From: Verticillium longisporum
Taxonomy: Eukaryota; Ascomycota; Sordariomycetes; Glomerellales; Plectosphaerellaceae
DNA: 64,000 nt
Assembly (NCBI GenBank): GCA_019188255.1
Contig: JAETXT010000007.1
Location: forward strand, 4,526,001 to 4,590,000
Direction of reading: 5' to 3'
Shown here: piece by piece, positions 12,185 to 23,137 of the stretch
How positions within the stretch are numbered: position 1 is the stretch's first letter
Layout: the number at the start of each line of letters is the position of its first letter
The notes under the pieces: model-generated
What the model saw: the letters and a program-made list of their open reading frames with translations, nothing else
Told to the model about the DNA's origin: nothing
The model's database searches: none
Made by a program: the position numbers and the translations under genes

Positions 12185-13190
12185 ATGGCTGATCTCACTA
12201 CCTACCGCGGCAATTGCCACTGCGGTGCATTCGTCTTTGAGGTCGACCTTCCCGTCCTCACCTCCGTCACCGAGTGCAACTGCAGCATCTGTCGCCGGAA
12301 GGGGTACATCGGGGACTTCCCTATCAGCCGCGACGTCTTCCGCATCGTCAAAGGCAACGAGGACGACCTCGCAGTGTACGAGTTCGGAGCCAAGAAGTAC
12401 CAGCACAAGTTTTGCGCCACCTGCGGCACGGCCGTCATCATGAGCGTCAAGAGCGACGCCTCCATCATGGCGTTGAATGTACACGTGCTGCAGGGAGTGG
12501 ATACCTGGGTGCTGGAGAAGAAGCGGTGCGTGTCCGTTCTGCGGTGAGGGGGGTCCTCCGACAGAGAGAGATGCTGACGCAGACTTGCAGCTTTGATGGC
12601 GCGTCGAGTGGTCCCAAGCCCGCGCCCCGGACGTACGACGGCCCGCCGCCGGAGATGGTAGACGGGGGGAAGCTGTACACAGGCAGTTGCCACTGTGGCG
12701 CCGTGCAGGTCGCGCTCGCGAGCAAGCCTCTCGATGAGAGCTTTCCCGACGGCATTGGCGAATGTAACTGCAGTATCTGCGAAAGGGTTAGAAACTTCCC
12801 CGAACCTTCCCTGTACTCCTAAAATGGGGCATCTCGAGGTGGGGGGCTTACATACGTTTCCAGAATGCGTACATCTGGGCGTGGCCGATGCGTGAACAAG
12901 TGGTTCTTTTCGGCGACGAGAAGAACATCTCGCGGTACGAGTTTGGCAAGAAAAATATGGGCAAAATGTTTTGCCGCATATGCAGCGTACACATGACCAA
13001 CTTTGCCGCTGAAAAGTCGGAGGAAGAGCTCGCTGCCATGTCTGGCGAGGAGCGCGCGTACTTTGAAGGGGGCAAGGCGCGGCATCCCGTCAACCTGCGG
13101 GTGATCGACGGGTTGGATCTGGATGCTCTGCGAGGCAAGATCACGCGGATCAAGGGGGCCGAGGCGCCGCCAGCATATGTAAACCCTTAA
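12185..13190 (+). CDS. tandem GFA-domain (CENP-V/GFA) zinc protein
   Basis: Three exons (12185-12525, 12591-12786, 12864-13190) give 287 residues with two GFA-type zinc domains. The first has all its signature cysteines: CHCG at about 13-16, CNCSIC at about 34-39 and CATCG at about 79-83. The second repeats CHCG and CNCSIC, but its last pair reads CRICS, with Ser in place of the usual Gly. The family includes bacterial glutathione-dependent formaldehyde-activating enzyme, although in fungi the substrate is generally unknown. The start is the Met just before DLTTYRGNCHCG. An in-frame Met at 12044 would add 47 residues unlike the family. A general thiol-adduct detoxification role is possible but not shown. 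Confidence 0.82.
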
Positions 13191-13631
13191 GGTCAAGAAG
13201 AATGACACGAGGAGTTGATGCCAGGAAGCAGATGTACACCTTTTGCCTAGCAACATTCATCCCAGAGCAAATGCCTGTTTTTGAATAATGATGATTTGCT
13301 CCTGGTGCTGCTTTGATGGGATCCCTGGCAGTTATGAGCAGCTTGGCCAAGTCAAAGTATCGAAGGGACACAGCAGTTGTGAGCCTCCAAATTTGTGCAC
13401 TGGTTTGCTAGGCAGATATTCCAACACATGTTCGAATATGTTGAAGGGGACAGGTGCCTCAGCAGCGCCTGTCCTGCGACACCATTTGGATGCTTGCTGT
13501 TGTTTCTACTCGGAAGACGCGCTTTAGAAAGTGATATGCCGTCTCTTGTAGCGAAGGTATGCCCGTCTGGCCAACAATCTTGTGTCGATAATCAACGTTC
13601 GGTACCAGAGACACCTCTAGGCACCTGGCTT
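13191..13631. other. convergent intergenic spacer
   Basis: About 440 bp between converging stop codons, presumably two 3' UTRs and their polyadenylation sites. A long plus-strand frame from 13395 runs into the antisense of the next gene and is a shadow. Confidence 0.6.
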
Positions 13632-14894
13632 TCACAGCGGATTCCCATCATCGTCGAATCGGGCCCACTGAAAGAACGAGCACCCCTCCTTGCCGGGAAC
13701 GTTGCCGCCATGGCACATCCAGAAGTACTTTCCGTGATTTTCCTTCTTTCTCTGTACCACACGAAGAATACATGGAATGCGACAGTCACACTTGGGTGTC
13801 GAGTTGGGATGCATGTTGGCCTTGTAGTCTCGGTATGTAATGTTGATGCGCCGGTTACCAGCGATGGGATGCGGATCGATGGACTGTGCCGGCGCAATGC
13901 TGTGCTTCCACTCCTCTTGCATCTCGGCGTGCATGACGAGGAGCGAATTGTGCGGAAGATGAATCGCGACCTGGCCTTCTGCATCGGGGTCTTCCGAGAC
14001 GTTGTCGGAATCTCTGGGAATAATCTTGCGCACCCTGAACTCCCGAGCCACGCCAAGAGATATGGAGCCAATGACGGCACGGGGGCCGAGGTAAGTGAGC
14101 TGGTCGCTGTGCCAGCCGACGTTTTGTTGGGGACCATTGTAGCAGTTGACGAAGGCTGAGTTGGGCACCCAAGGTTTGGGAGACTGATAGCGTAATTTCT
14201 TGCCGCCGGGATATCTTGTCCTGATTCTTGTTTGCATCTCGCGGTTCACAGCGTCCTGGACCTTGGGCTTGACGAGTGCAAGCTGGGGTGTGATGCGACG
14301 TACGTCGGTGAGTCTGGCGCCGTTGTAGAGGAACTCTGTCTTCTGCGCTCGCAGCTCGTCATAGCTTTCGACGTAGAAGCTAGAAGTGTGCGGACTCGCG
14401 ACCACGTTGTCGAAAAGCTGAAAGGTGATCTTCTCGAAGGACTTGGATTCCTCGAGCAGCTCGGTAAGAAGACTATTCGCTTCATCGGGAGGCAGGAAGT
14501 TGTGAATGATGGTGCATGGTGTGTGCTCTGCAATGTCGTTTGGGTCATAAAGGTGCAGAGTAGCACCTTTTCTAGATATGAGCTTCTTCTTCGAAGGCTG
14601 GCCGCCATCGCCGTCGTGGGCGCCGACGGCGAAATGCTTCAGGGAGCTTTGAGCGCCCATGACGCCGCTGGCTTTCCTCTGGGCTCGTGGCACCTTTAAT
14701 GCCACTGAGGCTTCCGTGACCGAGCCGTTGTGGGCCAGAAGAAATTCTAGGAGCGTGTCCTGGTCAAGAGTTGGATGCAGCGACGACAGCAGTGCCAGTT
14801 TAAGATCTGTTGGTTCGTCATCATCGTCATGCCTAGGTGGCAAGTCGTGAGGAGGACTGAGTTTGCGCTTCTTTCTGACGATAAAGGCGTCCAT
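13632..14894 (-). CDS. AlkB-type 2OG-Fe(II) dioxygenase with GRF zinc finger
   Basis: A single exon of 420 residues. Three parts are visible. Residues about 28-68 form a CUE/UBA-like helix set (SSLHPTLDQDTLLEFLLAHN). Residues about 115-360 are the AlkB core. It has the iron ligands in WHSDQ (His and Asp), the second His in WKHSIAP, and the 2-oxoglutarate-binding RRINITYRDY. The last 60 residues carry a GRF finger (CDCRIPC, then YFWMC and GCSFFQW). ALKBH2-class enzymes repair N-alkyl damage in DNA by oxidative demethylation. GRF fingers bind DNA or other proteins and CUE domains bind ubiquitin, so I infer a nuclear repair enzyme that can be recruited by ubiquitin. The gene diverges from PEX7. 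Confidence 0.9.
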   Translation of the reverse strand: MDAFIVRKKRKLSPPHDLPPRHDDDDEPTDLKLALLSSLHPTLDQDTLLEFLLAHNGSVTEASVALKVPRAQRKASGVMGAQSSLKHFAVGAHDGDGGQPSKKKLISRKGATLHLYDPNDIAEHTPCTIIHNFLPPDEANSLLTELLEESKSFEKITFQLFDNVVASPHTSSFYVESYDELRAQKTEFLYNGARLTDVRRITPQLALVKPKVQDAVNREMQTRIRTRYPGGKKLRYQSPKPWVPNSAFVNCYNGPQQNVGWHSDQLTYLGPRAVIGSISLGVAREFRVRKIIPRDSDNVSEDPDAEGQVAIHLPHNSLLVMHAEMQEEWKHSIAPAQSIDPHPIAGNRRINITYRDYKANMHPNSTPKCDCRIPCILRVVQRKKENHGKYFWMCHGGNVPGKEGCSFFQWARFDDDGNPL

Positions 14895-15268
14895 GATGAT
14901 TTAACAGAGAACGATCATGCTGCTGGTTGATTTGACCCTGAAAACAGATCGTCCGCTGATCGAGTCGCAAATGTCGTTCTCGTCTTGGAAAGGGCGTGGG
15001 TGCATCTATCAAGGCCCCGCTTTGGGTGTGTGAAGAAGCCCCACGCTCGCGAAGCAGTCACGAGAGCACGTGACGCGGGGTCTGCGACAGCCCCTCCAAA
15101 CGGTACATCGCCTTGTCATATGCGCCGGCCAACCGAGGTCCCTCCGTCTGACCGTGACATCACGGCCGAATCCCCCTGCTGCCGTGCCCCGACGGCTTCT
15201 GACCCCAACCCTCGACCCAATTCCCCCGGCGCGCCTTGGGCAAAGGCAGGCAGCTCTTTTCGAAAACC
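14895..15268. promoter_or_regulatory. bidirectional promoter, AlkB-like gene and PEX7
   Basis: A 374-bp gap between two start codons transcribed outward. It must hold both 5' leaders and core promoters. No motif I would name with confidence. Confidence 0.6.
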
Positions 15269-16456
15269 ATGTCGATGCTGGAGTTTCGGACGCAAGGGTT
15301 CAATCCCTATGCTGTCAAGTATTCCCCTTACAACGATTCGCGCCTAGCTGTCGCAACGTCGGCAAATTATGGCATCGTCGGCAACGGGCGCGTCTTTGCG
15401 CTGGGGCTTACGGCACGGGGCATACAAGTTGAACGGACGTGAGAGACCCGGAAAGACGTTCTCCAGGGATGGCCACAGTCGACTGACGAGTTGCAACAGC
15501 TACGACACGAACGATGCCCAATACGACCTTGCCTGGTCTGAGATCAACGAGAACCAGCTGATCGTGGCCTGCGGTGATGGCTCAATAAAGCTCTTCGACG
15601 TCGGCGTCAAAGACTTTCCCGTCATGAACTTCCACGAACACAAGAGGGAAACATTCTCAGTGTCATGGAACCCCATCACCAAGGACACCTTTGTCTCGAG
15701 CTCATGGGACGGCTCCATCAAGCTGGTAAGCCCAGACGCCTGCTCGCGAGCTTGGTGCCCATGGACCCCCCTCCCAGCAGCATCCGGCTGACACGTACAA
15801 CGCTCGCATAACAGTGGTCGCCCACCCGTCAAGACTCGCTCCGCACCCTGCCCATCGGCTCGTGCACGTACAGCACGGCCTTCCAGCCCTCGAACCCCAG
15901 CATCATCTCGGCCGTGTCCTCCGACTCGCAGATCCGCATCTTCGACCTCCGAACGCCCGCCTCGGCGCGCTACCACCTCACCTCCGTCATACCCGTCCAC
16001 ACGAGCCCCACGCCGGGGCCGCCGCCGCCGGGCGTGCCCTCGGGCCAGCCCGCCGAGATCCTGACGCACGACTGGAACAAGTACCGCGACACGGTCATCG
16101 CGACGGCGGGCGTCGACCGCGTCATCCGCACCTTTGACATTCGCAGCCCCGACGCCGGCCCCGTCTCCGTCATGCCGGGCCACGAGTACGCCGTCCGCAG
16201 GCTGGCGTGGAGCCCGCACGCCGCCGACGTGCTGCTGAGCGCCAGCTACGACATGACGGTGCGGCTGTGGAACGACGGCTCGGCCCAGCCGCAGGCCATG
16301 GAGGGCCCGAGGATCGGGCGGCAGATCGGCATCATGAACAGGCATACCGAGTTTGCGACGGGCGTCGACTGGTGCCTGTTTGGGGCCGGGGGGTGGGTCG
16401 CTTCCGCGGGCTGGGATGAGAGGGTCTTGCTGTGGGACGCGAACATGCTGCTGTGA
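15269..16456 (+). CDS. PEX7: PEX7, peroxisomal PTS2 receptor (WD40)
   Basis: Three exons (15269-15438, 15500-15725, 15815-16456) give 345 residues. The start Met-Ser-Met-Leu-Glu-Phe precedes the block FRTQGFNPYAVKYSPY that opens fungal Pex7. About six WD40 repeats follow, for example LIVACGDGSIKLFD, TFVSSSWDGSIKLW, IISAVSSDSQIRIFD and VLLSASYDMTVRLW. A Pro/Gly insert (PTPGPPPPGVPSGQP) sits between blades. Pex7 binds cargo carrying the N-terminal PTS2 signal in the cytosol. With a Pex20-type co-receptor it delivers the cargo to peroxisomes, where 3-ketoacyl-CoA thiolase is the usual client. Length and repeat layout fit the family well. Confidence 0.93.
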
Positions 16457-17022
16457 AAAGGGACATGACGGGACACGATGGATGAGGAGGAGACGCGTTG
16501 AGCGAGGTGCAGAGTCGAGAGACGCCAACCATGCATGGGTCAGGCGTGGAGTTGAATTTTCGGGTGGTAGCTGGCTCAGCCGCCCCAAGTGCCACGGCCA
16601 CCCCTATCTATACTTGCGAGTCCGCATGGAAAACCCATGTGAGAGGCTGAGAATCTAACTAACATGACTTGCCATACTTGGACCGATTTTAAATCAATAG
16701 AAGACAGGTCAAAAACGCATACCTGACCAGCGTTGCAACGATGTAGGTGACATCATGTCTGCTGAAGTTGGGATTCCAGAGCTCGCCTGTTCTAAAATTA
16801 CAGATATGCTATACAGCCGTGACCATCACCAGTCCGCCTCCAAGTGAGTCTACGCAAGCTTTTTGTTTTCCTGCAGACCCCATTCCATATACCTGGACTT
16901 TTTCCGCACTGGTCCTTGCCGTGCGCCGTTGTACATGGATAATAAATACATATGACAGAAAGCTGGTGGTATCAATGCGGCCCTCTCTGGACCTCGTCTT
17001 ACGCGTCCTGTGCAATCACCTT
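16457..17022. other. convergent intergenic spacer
   Basis: About 570 bp between the converging ends of PEX7 and the helicase. It should hold both 3' UTRs. No gene recognised. Confidence 0.6.
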
Positions 17023-19218
17023 TTAGAACGAGGCACGCTCACGGCCGCCGCCGTAGCCTCCACGGTCACCGCCGCGACCGCCGCTACGGTCGCCGCCACG
17101 GCCACGTCCACCGAAACTGCCGCCGCCGCCGCGACCACCGAAGCCGCCGCCGCTACGGCCGCCGAAGCCGCCACTGCGGCTGCCGCGCCTGTCACCCTCG
17201 CTGCTCTCCAGCATGTTGGAGAAGGGGTCGCTGGAGTTGCGACCACCGTCACGGCCACCATCACGGCCGCCGAAGCCTCCGCGACCGCCGTCGCGACCAC
17301 TGTCGCGACCGCCAAAGCCGCGACCGCCACCACGGGAATCGCGAGCAGAGCTGCCGTCGTTGACAAAGTCGTCGTCGTAGCCAATGTTGAGGCCCTCAAC
17401 CCTGCGGAGACCGAGCTTGTTGGCCGTCTTGGGCGACATGGCAGGGGTGTTCTCCAGACCAATACCGTTGACGAACCACTCCTTGAGCTCCTCAACACGG
17501 TCACGCACGTTCTGGCGGGTGACGCGGGCGAAGAGAGACATGTAGGTCGCGGCGAGGCTGCTGCGAGGGACACGCTTCAGGGCGTCCATGGTGGTGTCGA
17601 AGACGGGGGTGCGGTCCTGGTCCTCCGTGGCAGCGGTGAGATCGACCTCGGCGGAGACAATGGTGCGGTTGGGCTCGATAGGCAAACCGCCGAGCTCGTG
17701 GCGGGCGGTCCCGATGTCGGTCTGGCTGATGATCAACCAGCCCTCGCCCTCCTTGCCCTGACGGGCGGTACGACCGATGCGGTGGATGTAGTGCTCGCGG
17801 TCGCTGGGGGACCAGCCTGGATGACGTGGGTGACGTTGGGAAAGTCCATGCCACGTGCGGTGACATCAGAAGAGAACAAGATACCAGAGCTGAGCTCACG
17901 GAAACGGTCGGCTGCCCTGGTGCGGCCCTGCTGGGTGAGCTTGGAGTGGATGCGGAGATTGAAGAGGCCAGTCGACTGGCGGAATCCAGCGTTGAAGGCA
18001 TCGGCGGCGAGATCAACCATGGCGGTAGAGGGCAAGAAGACCATGGCCTTGAAGGGGGAAGATCGGGGTTGGCGCGGCGGTTCGCAGACTCCTTCTCAAT
18101 GACCTCGAACAAGGCAGGGAAGACGTTGCCCCAGCCGCGGCAAGGAACGAGGTGTTGCTTGACGCGCTCGTGGGTCAGGGCCTCACCCTGGCTCACAGTT
18201 TGGATGAAGTCAAAGTTGTCAGGGCGCACCCACTCACGAGCGAGCTGGACGACGTCCTTGGGGATGGTGGCAGAGAAGAGCAGGGTCTGGCGGGGCTTGT
18301 CGCGGACGTCGGGGAGCTTGTCGACAATTTCCTGCAGCTCCGTCTTGAAACCGACATCGAGCATGCGGTCGGCCTCGTCGAGGACAATGGCGGCCAGGTT
18401 CGGCGCGGCAATACCGCTGCGGGGATCCTCGAGAAGGTCGTTCAGGCGGCCCGGGGTGGCGACGAGGAGATGGCACCCCTCGCGCTTGCACCTCCGCAGC
18501 ATCTCGGACTTTTGCGTGCCACCAACAGCCCTTTGCACGACGAGGCCGGTGCCCCGCGTCAGCTTTTCGGCCTCGACGGCAATCTGCTCGGCAAGCTCGC
18601 GCGTCGGGGAGAGAACAATGCCACGGATATCGTCAGAACGGGCATCGTATCGTGCGCTGCGGGTGGCGAGGGAGGGATCTTCTTGCAGCATCCTCTGCAA
18701 GACGGGGATGAGGAAGCCGAGCGTCTTGCCGGTACCAGTTCTCGCTTGCGCAACGCTTTTGAGGCACGGTTAGCATTCTGCAAAGGCCAGAAAAACATTC
18801 TGCAAAGGCCAGAAAAAAGGGGGTGGGAAGGAGGAGGAAGAGGAGCGAATGCTTACAGATCGGTGCCCTTCAACGCCGGGGTGATGGTCTGGGTCTGCAC
18901 GTCAGACATGCTCTCGTAGCCCATACCGTGGGTAATGTTCTTGACGAGATTGGGGTGGACGCCGAGAGACGGGAGGTCATCGAAGCGGGTGGGCTTGTCG
19001 TTGGCGTCGGGGGACTGTTCAGGCTCAGCCGCAGCCTCGGCCTCAGCGGAGTACCATCGGGCGATGGGGGAGTTGAGATGTATGGTGGTCCGGAGTAGTG
19101 ATATCCTCGAGGTGCGCTCGATGGACTGAAGGAGTGAAGGTTGCTGGCGGGTGGCCAAAGAAGACGCGATGGACGCGCCGCGCAGCTGGACGCAGCGGCG
19201 GAGACCTTGCCTCAGCAT
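17023..19218 (-). CDS. mss116: Mss116-like mitochondrial DEAD-box RNA helicase, two frame breaks
   Basis: Exons 18857-19218 and 17023-18755 encode about 698 residues. The first 50 residues are basic and hydroxylated, like a mitochondrial presequence (MLRQGLRRCVQLRGAS). Helicase motifs in order are the Q-motif region, ARTGTGKT (ATP binding), PTRELAEQ, ATPGRLND, LDEADRML, LFSATIP, SSDVTARGMDFPN and HRIGRTARQG. A Gly-Arg (RGG-type) tail of about 100 residues closes the protein. Mss116 unfolds RNA for group I/II intron splicing and translation in mitochondria. The frame is lost at G runs 18054-18058 and 17806-17810 (C runs on the coding strand); one extra base in each restores continuity. Both sites fall inside strongly conserved blocks. 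An alternative start is Met at 19251. Confidence 0.88.
18774..18818. repeat. short tandem duplication in an intron
   Basis: ATTCTGCAAAGGCCAGAAAA occurs twice, back to back, inside the helicase intron (18756-18856). It is a recent local duplication with no coding effect. Confidence 0.85.
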
Positions 19219-19919
19219 GTCTGCAAAAGGGGCGTGGAAGATATTAAACAAGATACTGAGCGGACAACAAAGGGTTGAGCAAGGGAGAGAATGAAGATGG
19301 ATAGAGATCGAAATAGCCGGTCTTGTCTGTGGCTATGATGGGTGATGGTGGTTGGAGAAAGTGGTCGTTCGTGGAAGGGGCGATTCTGCTTCGCACTTGC
19401 AGCGCAAGAGAAGCGAGTCGCCAGTCGCCAGTCGCCAATCGCCAGAAAAAATCGTTATCGGGCGGTATCAGCGTATCAGAGACGTCAGGAAATTCGACCG
19501 TCCCACCTGTCAATGACCGTGAGCCAATCACAGCAAAGACCCCTACTTGTGCAAAGGCCTTGTCATCGCCATCGAACATTCAGCATAAGGATCAACTCAT
19601 GTCTCTCAATCATGGCAGACTTGACGTGTATGCCTCTTCATCTCTTCAGACGAGTACCATCACTGCATGGCTATGGCTGGATGATTGAGCGAAGCGTTGG
19701 GCAACCTGTACCTTCTTGACACTCTCCACACTGCTCACAACCGCTGGTCTGCAACTTGATGAAATGACTAGTAAAACGGCAGCGGCACCACTGGCTTGTG
19801 CTGACTGTAAGAGACTGGATCACTGCAACGGGGGAGGAAAGTCATCAAGCAGCCTTGCGGATTTTGTGGGTGTTGCTTGCAACTCATGATCCTCCTTGGG
19901 GGAACTTTTTCTCATCAAA
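19219..19919. promoter_or_regulatory. helicase upstream region
   Basis: 700 bp upstream of the helicase start and before a tRNA gene. A short repeat of CCAGTCGCCA type occurs around 19420-19445. No gene recognised. Confidence 0.45.
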
Positions 19920-19991
19920 GGCCGCATGGCCCAATGGCAAGGCGTCTGACTACGAATCAGGAGATTGCAGGTTCGAGCCCTGCTGTGGTCA
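19920..19991 (+). tRNA. tRNA-Arg(ACG): tRNA-Arg (ACG), no intron
   Basis: A 72-nt cloverleaf. The acceptor stem GGCCGCA pairs with TGTGGTC (two G-U pairs), with A as discriminator. The anticodon arm is TCTGA-CTACGAA-TCAGG with anticodon ACG (read as ICG, decoding CGU/CGC/CGA). The T arm is GCAGG-TTCGAGC-CCTGC. An exact copy lies on the other strand at 33067-33138. Confidence 0.95.
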
Positions 19992-22900
19992 CTTTACCTT
20001 TTGCGTGCACTCGCAGTGACAACAGCACTGAACCGAGTCATTTTTACAGGGCTGTGACCACTGTAAGTTGACCTGTATTTTCTTTTGGCGAGGATCTGCA
20101 CTTGAAACACAGATCCAGTTCTCAATAATAGGTAATCATAATAATCCTGGTTGAACTAAAGATGAGTACAGAAAAACCCACGGCTTAAGTCACTCGGTGC
20201 CAAATACATTTGGCGCCCAATGATCGAGACGATCAGGGCCTTCCTGAGTGAATTAAGGCAACCCCCCGCAAGGCAAAATCACCGCTGGAGGCATCTGCCT
20301 TGTACGATCACCTCAGCTTGGTATGTGACACCATGTTGAGAGGCTCAGATCCGGCCCTTGGACACCAAACAGCGCCTCAGCAGAATCAACCAACTCCACA
20401 GCCCTGATCACAACCGGATGCTGATTGTCGTCATCCCCTTCCGTCCCGACCGTTTCGCGCCCTCACTGGACCGCTACTCGTTCCGCCGAATCGAACCACC
20501 CCCACCCCCATCATCACCACAAACCACCCACCAAGAAATCTCATCGCTGCACCACGCCGCCGGGGAACGTCTACCGTGACGTTCCTAGGTACCAAGGCAA
20601 GGTAGGTACGCACAGCCCCGCTCAGCTCTGTAACAGGGCCACCCCGCCCGCGGACCCAGAACCGCCCACCCGGAAGAAGCACTAGAAGCCTCGCCCCCCG
20701 GCTCGCGATCTTGCACACGTGGAGCCCGGGTCCTTCCCCCCTAATCAACTGTGGGAAAGCAGGTCATCTGGAGGGAAGGGAGTCAGGGAGCCAGAACACG
20801 ACCTCGCTCTTCGTCTCCGCCCCGCCGCCTGGGGGGGAGGGGGGAAGGGGGAAGGTATCTCCCCTGCCTGGTGTGCGTCTTCATCTCCACCTCGGCGCGC
20901 TCTCCACCCTTTCTCTTTGTTCTCTGTCTTTCCCTGCACGTACCTAAAAGCCCACCACCCCCGGCGGCCTATGGGGGACAAGGGGCCTGGCTCTGGTCTT
21001 GGGCGTGGGTTTCTAGGGGAGAGAAAAGGGGGGGAGGGCATCTGCCAGCGGATCAAGCTCCCCGGGCGCGTCCAAGCCAGCCTAACAACACCCCTGGGCC
21101 GCGCCGTCGAGTCAAGCCCTCCCAGGGGGGCCACGGTTGGGCTGCCAGGGAGGTCAGACGGTCGCCAGCAGCGGGATCGTGTACAGCCGGGGCGACCTGG
21201 GCGAGGGGGGCCTCCGGCCGGAAGGAGAAGTTAGTGGCCAAGTGGTCAAGTGACTCACTGTTGTACAGTAGAGCGAGAGAGAGAAAGGGAGGAAAAAATT
21301 ATACCAAGCGGCTGTCCAACCGGAGCTTCCCTTGAATCATCGTCCTCTCTCTCTCACACACACACAGCGCACACCGCTATTCTTTCATTTCTCCCATGCC
21401 GGGCCGTGAGGGTGCCCATTCGCCCGGACTTGGCGGGGACGACGAGGCGGGACGTCACGAGAAGGACGAAAACGAGGCAAATGAGGCCAGGGTTGGATGA
21501 ACAAGGAAGAGAGAGAGAGAGAGAGAGAGGAACACATATGGCCCCAAGTCCACTGCTGCACGACAAGACAGCATCAGAATGGCACGGCATGGAAGGCAGC
21601 AGTGAGAGCGAACAAAACCCACACGCGGAAAGCGTCATCATTCGTAGAGGCTGGTCCACGCGGCAGTGCCGCTCACCAGTCGCCCGAGGCGGAGATGCCT
21701 CTATTGCTACAGCGCAGCATGACGGGGACACCGGCTGCTACCACACCGCGCGTAAGAAACCGGTGTGGCGACCGGTGTGTCGCTCGCCCGGACTTCATTG
21801 CCCCCCTGCAACTGCAACGGGGGCGGGTGGGCGTTGGTGCCCATCGAGAACAACAGGAGAAGAAGCCAAGCGAGGGCGAGAGGAGGACGCCGCGTCAAGG
21901 ACCGCCGTAGGAAGTACAGGTACGAGAAAGCATATCGTCCGTATTTTGAGCCTGTCCCATGCTTTCTCTGCATGCGTGCCGAACCTTTCATCATGAGGCA
22001 AGGCTGCCGGGCGGCTGCAGCATGCGGTGACCCCCTCCCCTGCCTCGCCTAACCTCGCCTTGTCCACAACGGATGCGTGCGTGCGTGGGGAGCAAGGCAA
22101 GGCCAGCGCACCGCCCGTCCCGATCCCCCAAGGTAACATCAGCTCCAGCTGCCTGGTCGCCCATCTCCGGCCGCGATGTTTCAAGGTACAGTACGGCGAC
22201 GGAGCCCACAGCGAAGTGGCAACCCTGGCAGGAATGTACTATGTACTACTGTACGGGTTGGTGCAGCCGGGGGCCCAGGCGGACCCTGCCTGCTCGTCCC
22301 GCCGCAGTACCGGTTACGTGGTGGCTGCCACGCGGACAACCGCTCCCTCGGGTTGCTCAAGTCAGATTGTGCCACATCACCATGGTGCCCGTAGGGGTTG
22401 AGGTTGGGGTTGAGGTTGAGGTTGAGGTTCCGGTCGAGGCGGCGGATAGATGGCAATCTCCGTTTCATCTTGCCCTGTTCGTCTTCTGCCACATTGGAGC
22501 ATCATGGGCGATGGGAGCCAATGGAGGGAGCACCCTTGGAAAAAAGACGCTGAAATGGCAAACCAAGCACGCGCGCAAATTCCGTGTATAATGTGCAGAA
22601 CAAAATCTGTGTCTCGTGACAAAGTTAAACGTAAAACATCCCTTTGAATATCTGCTCTGCGACATGAGACGCAAAGCGGCTCTATAACTCCTCAGTAGTC
22701 CAACCAAACCCAATCCCAGGATTGCGTTCGCTGATCCCATGCATGCCATGCTCGCTGTTTTCCGCCTGCCTACGAACGCACATTCTCCTCTTCTCCTCCT
22801 GGTGGTATCTTCCCCTCCCAAATCAAGACAAGAATTACAAAAATCATAGTCAGGCGCCTGACAAACCAGGCCGCGCCTCCTGTCCTGACTGACCGACCCC

Positions 22901-23137
22901 GATGCCGGCTTCCGGGCCCCCCTTGTGCCTCTTTCGCCCTCGTTCGCCGTGATCCCCGCCCGCCCCTGTAAACGAACGCTGTGTCTATGGTGCCCTTGAA
23001 GATCATGGTATCCGCCTGCTGAGCAAACGCCTGTGGTGCAACGCCGAAATGGTTGTAATAAAATAATAAACGAAAAGAAAAAAAATCATGTCGTCTCAGA
23101 GCCTGAGAATCATTCGGCAATTGCTCCGGCAATGTCT
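19992..23137. other. gene-sparse region downstream of the MFS gene
   Basis: About 3.1 kb with only GC-rich, low-complexity open frames (longest about 190-250 codons, at 20719-21996). None has domain-like composition, a consistent splice pattern or a plausible start context. A CT/CA-rich patch lies near 21340-21370 and a GA patch near 21508-21530. The last 200 bp are probably the 3' UTR of the MFS gene. Confidence 0.5.
22390..22432. repeat. GGTTGA hexanucleotide repeat
   Basis: An imperfect run of about six GGTTGA/GAGGTT units. It is a simple repeat, not a telomere repeat (TTAGGG). Confidence 0.8.

Noticed and set aside
16747..18102. A 451-codon plus-strand open frame rich in Ala/Thr/Val
   Set aside because: It is antisense to the helicase; its composition is the complement of the RGG tail and helicase codons.
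17023..19218. Helicase as a true pseudogene
   Set aside because: Both frame breaks are single bases in G runs and all catalytic motifs survive on both sides; the same pattern occurs in ribokinase and others.
20719..21996. Several GC-rich open frames of 170-250 codons
   Set aside because: Low-complexity Gly/Arg/Pro/Ser composition in several frames at once, as expected from GC-rich non-coding DNA.
22390..22432. Possible internal telomere repeat
   Set aside because: The unit is GGTTGA, not TTAGGG, and is imperfect.
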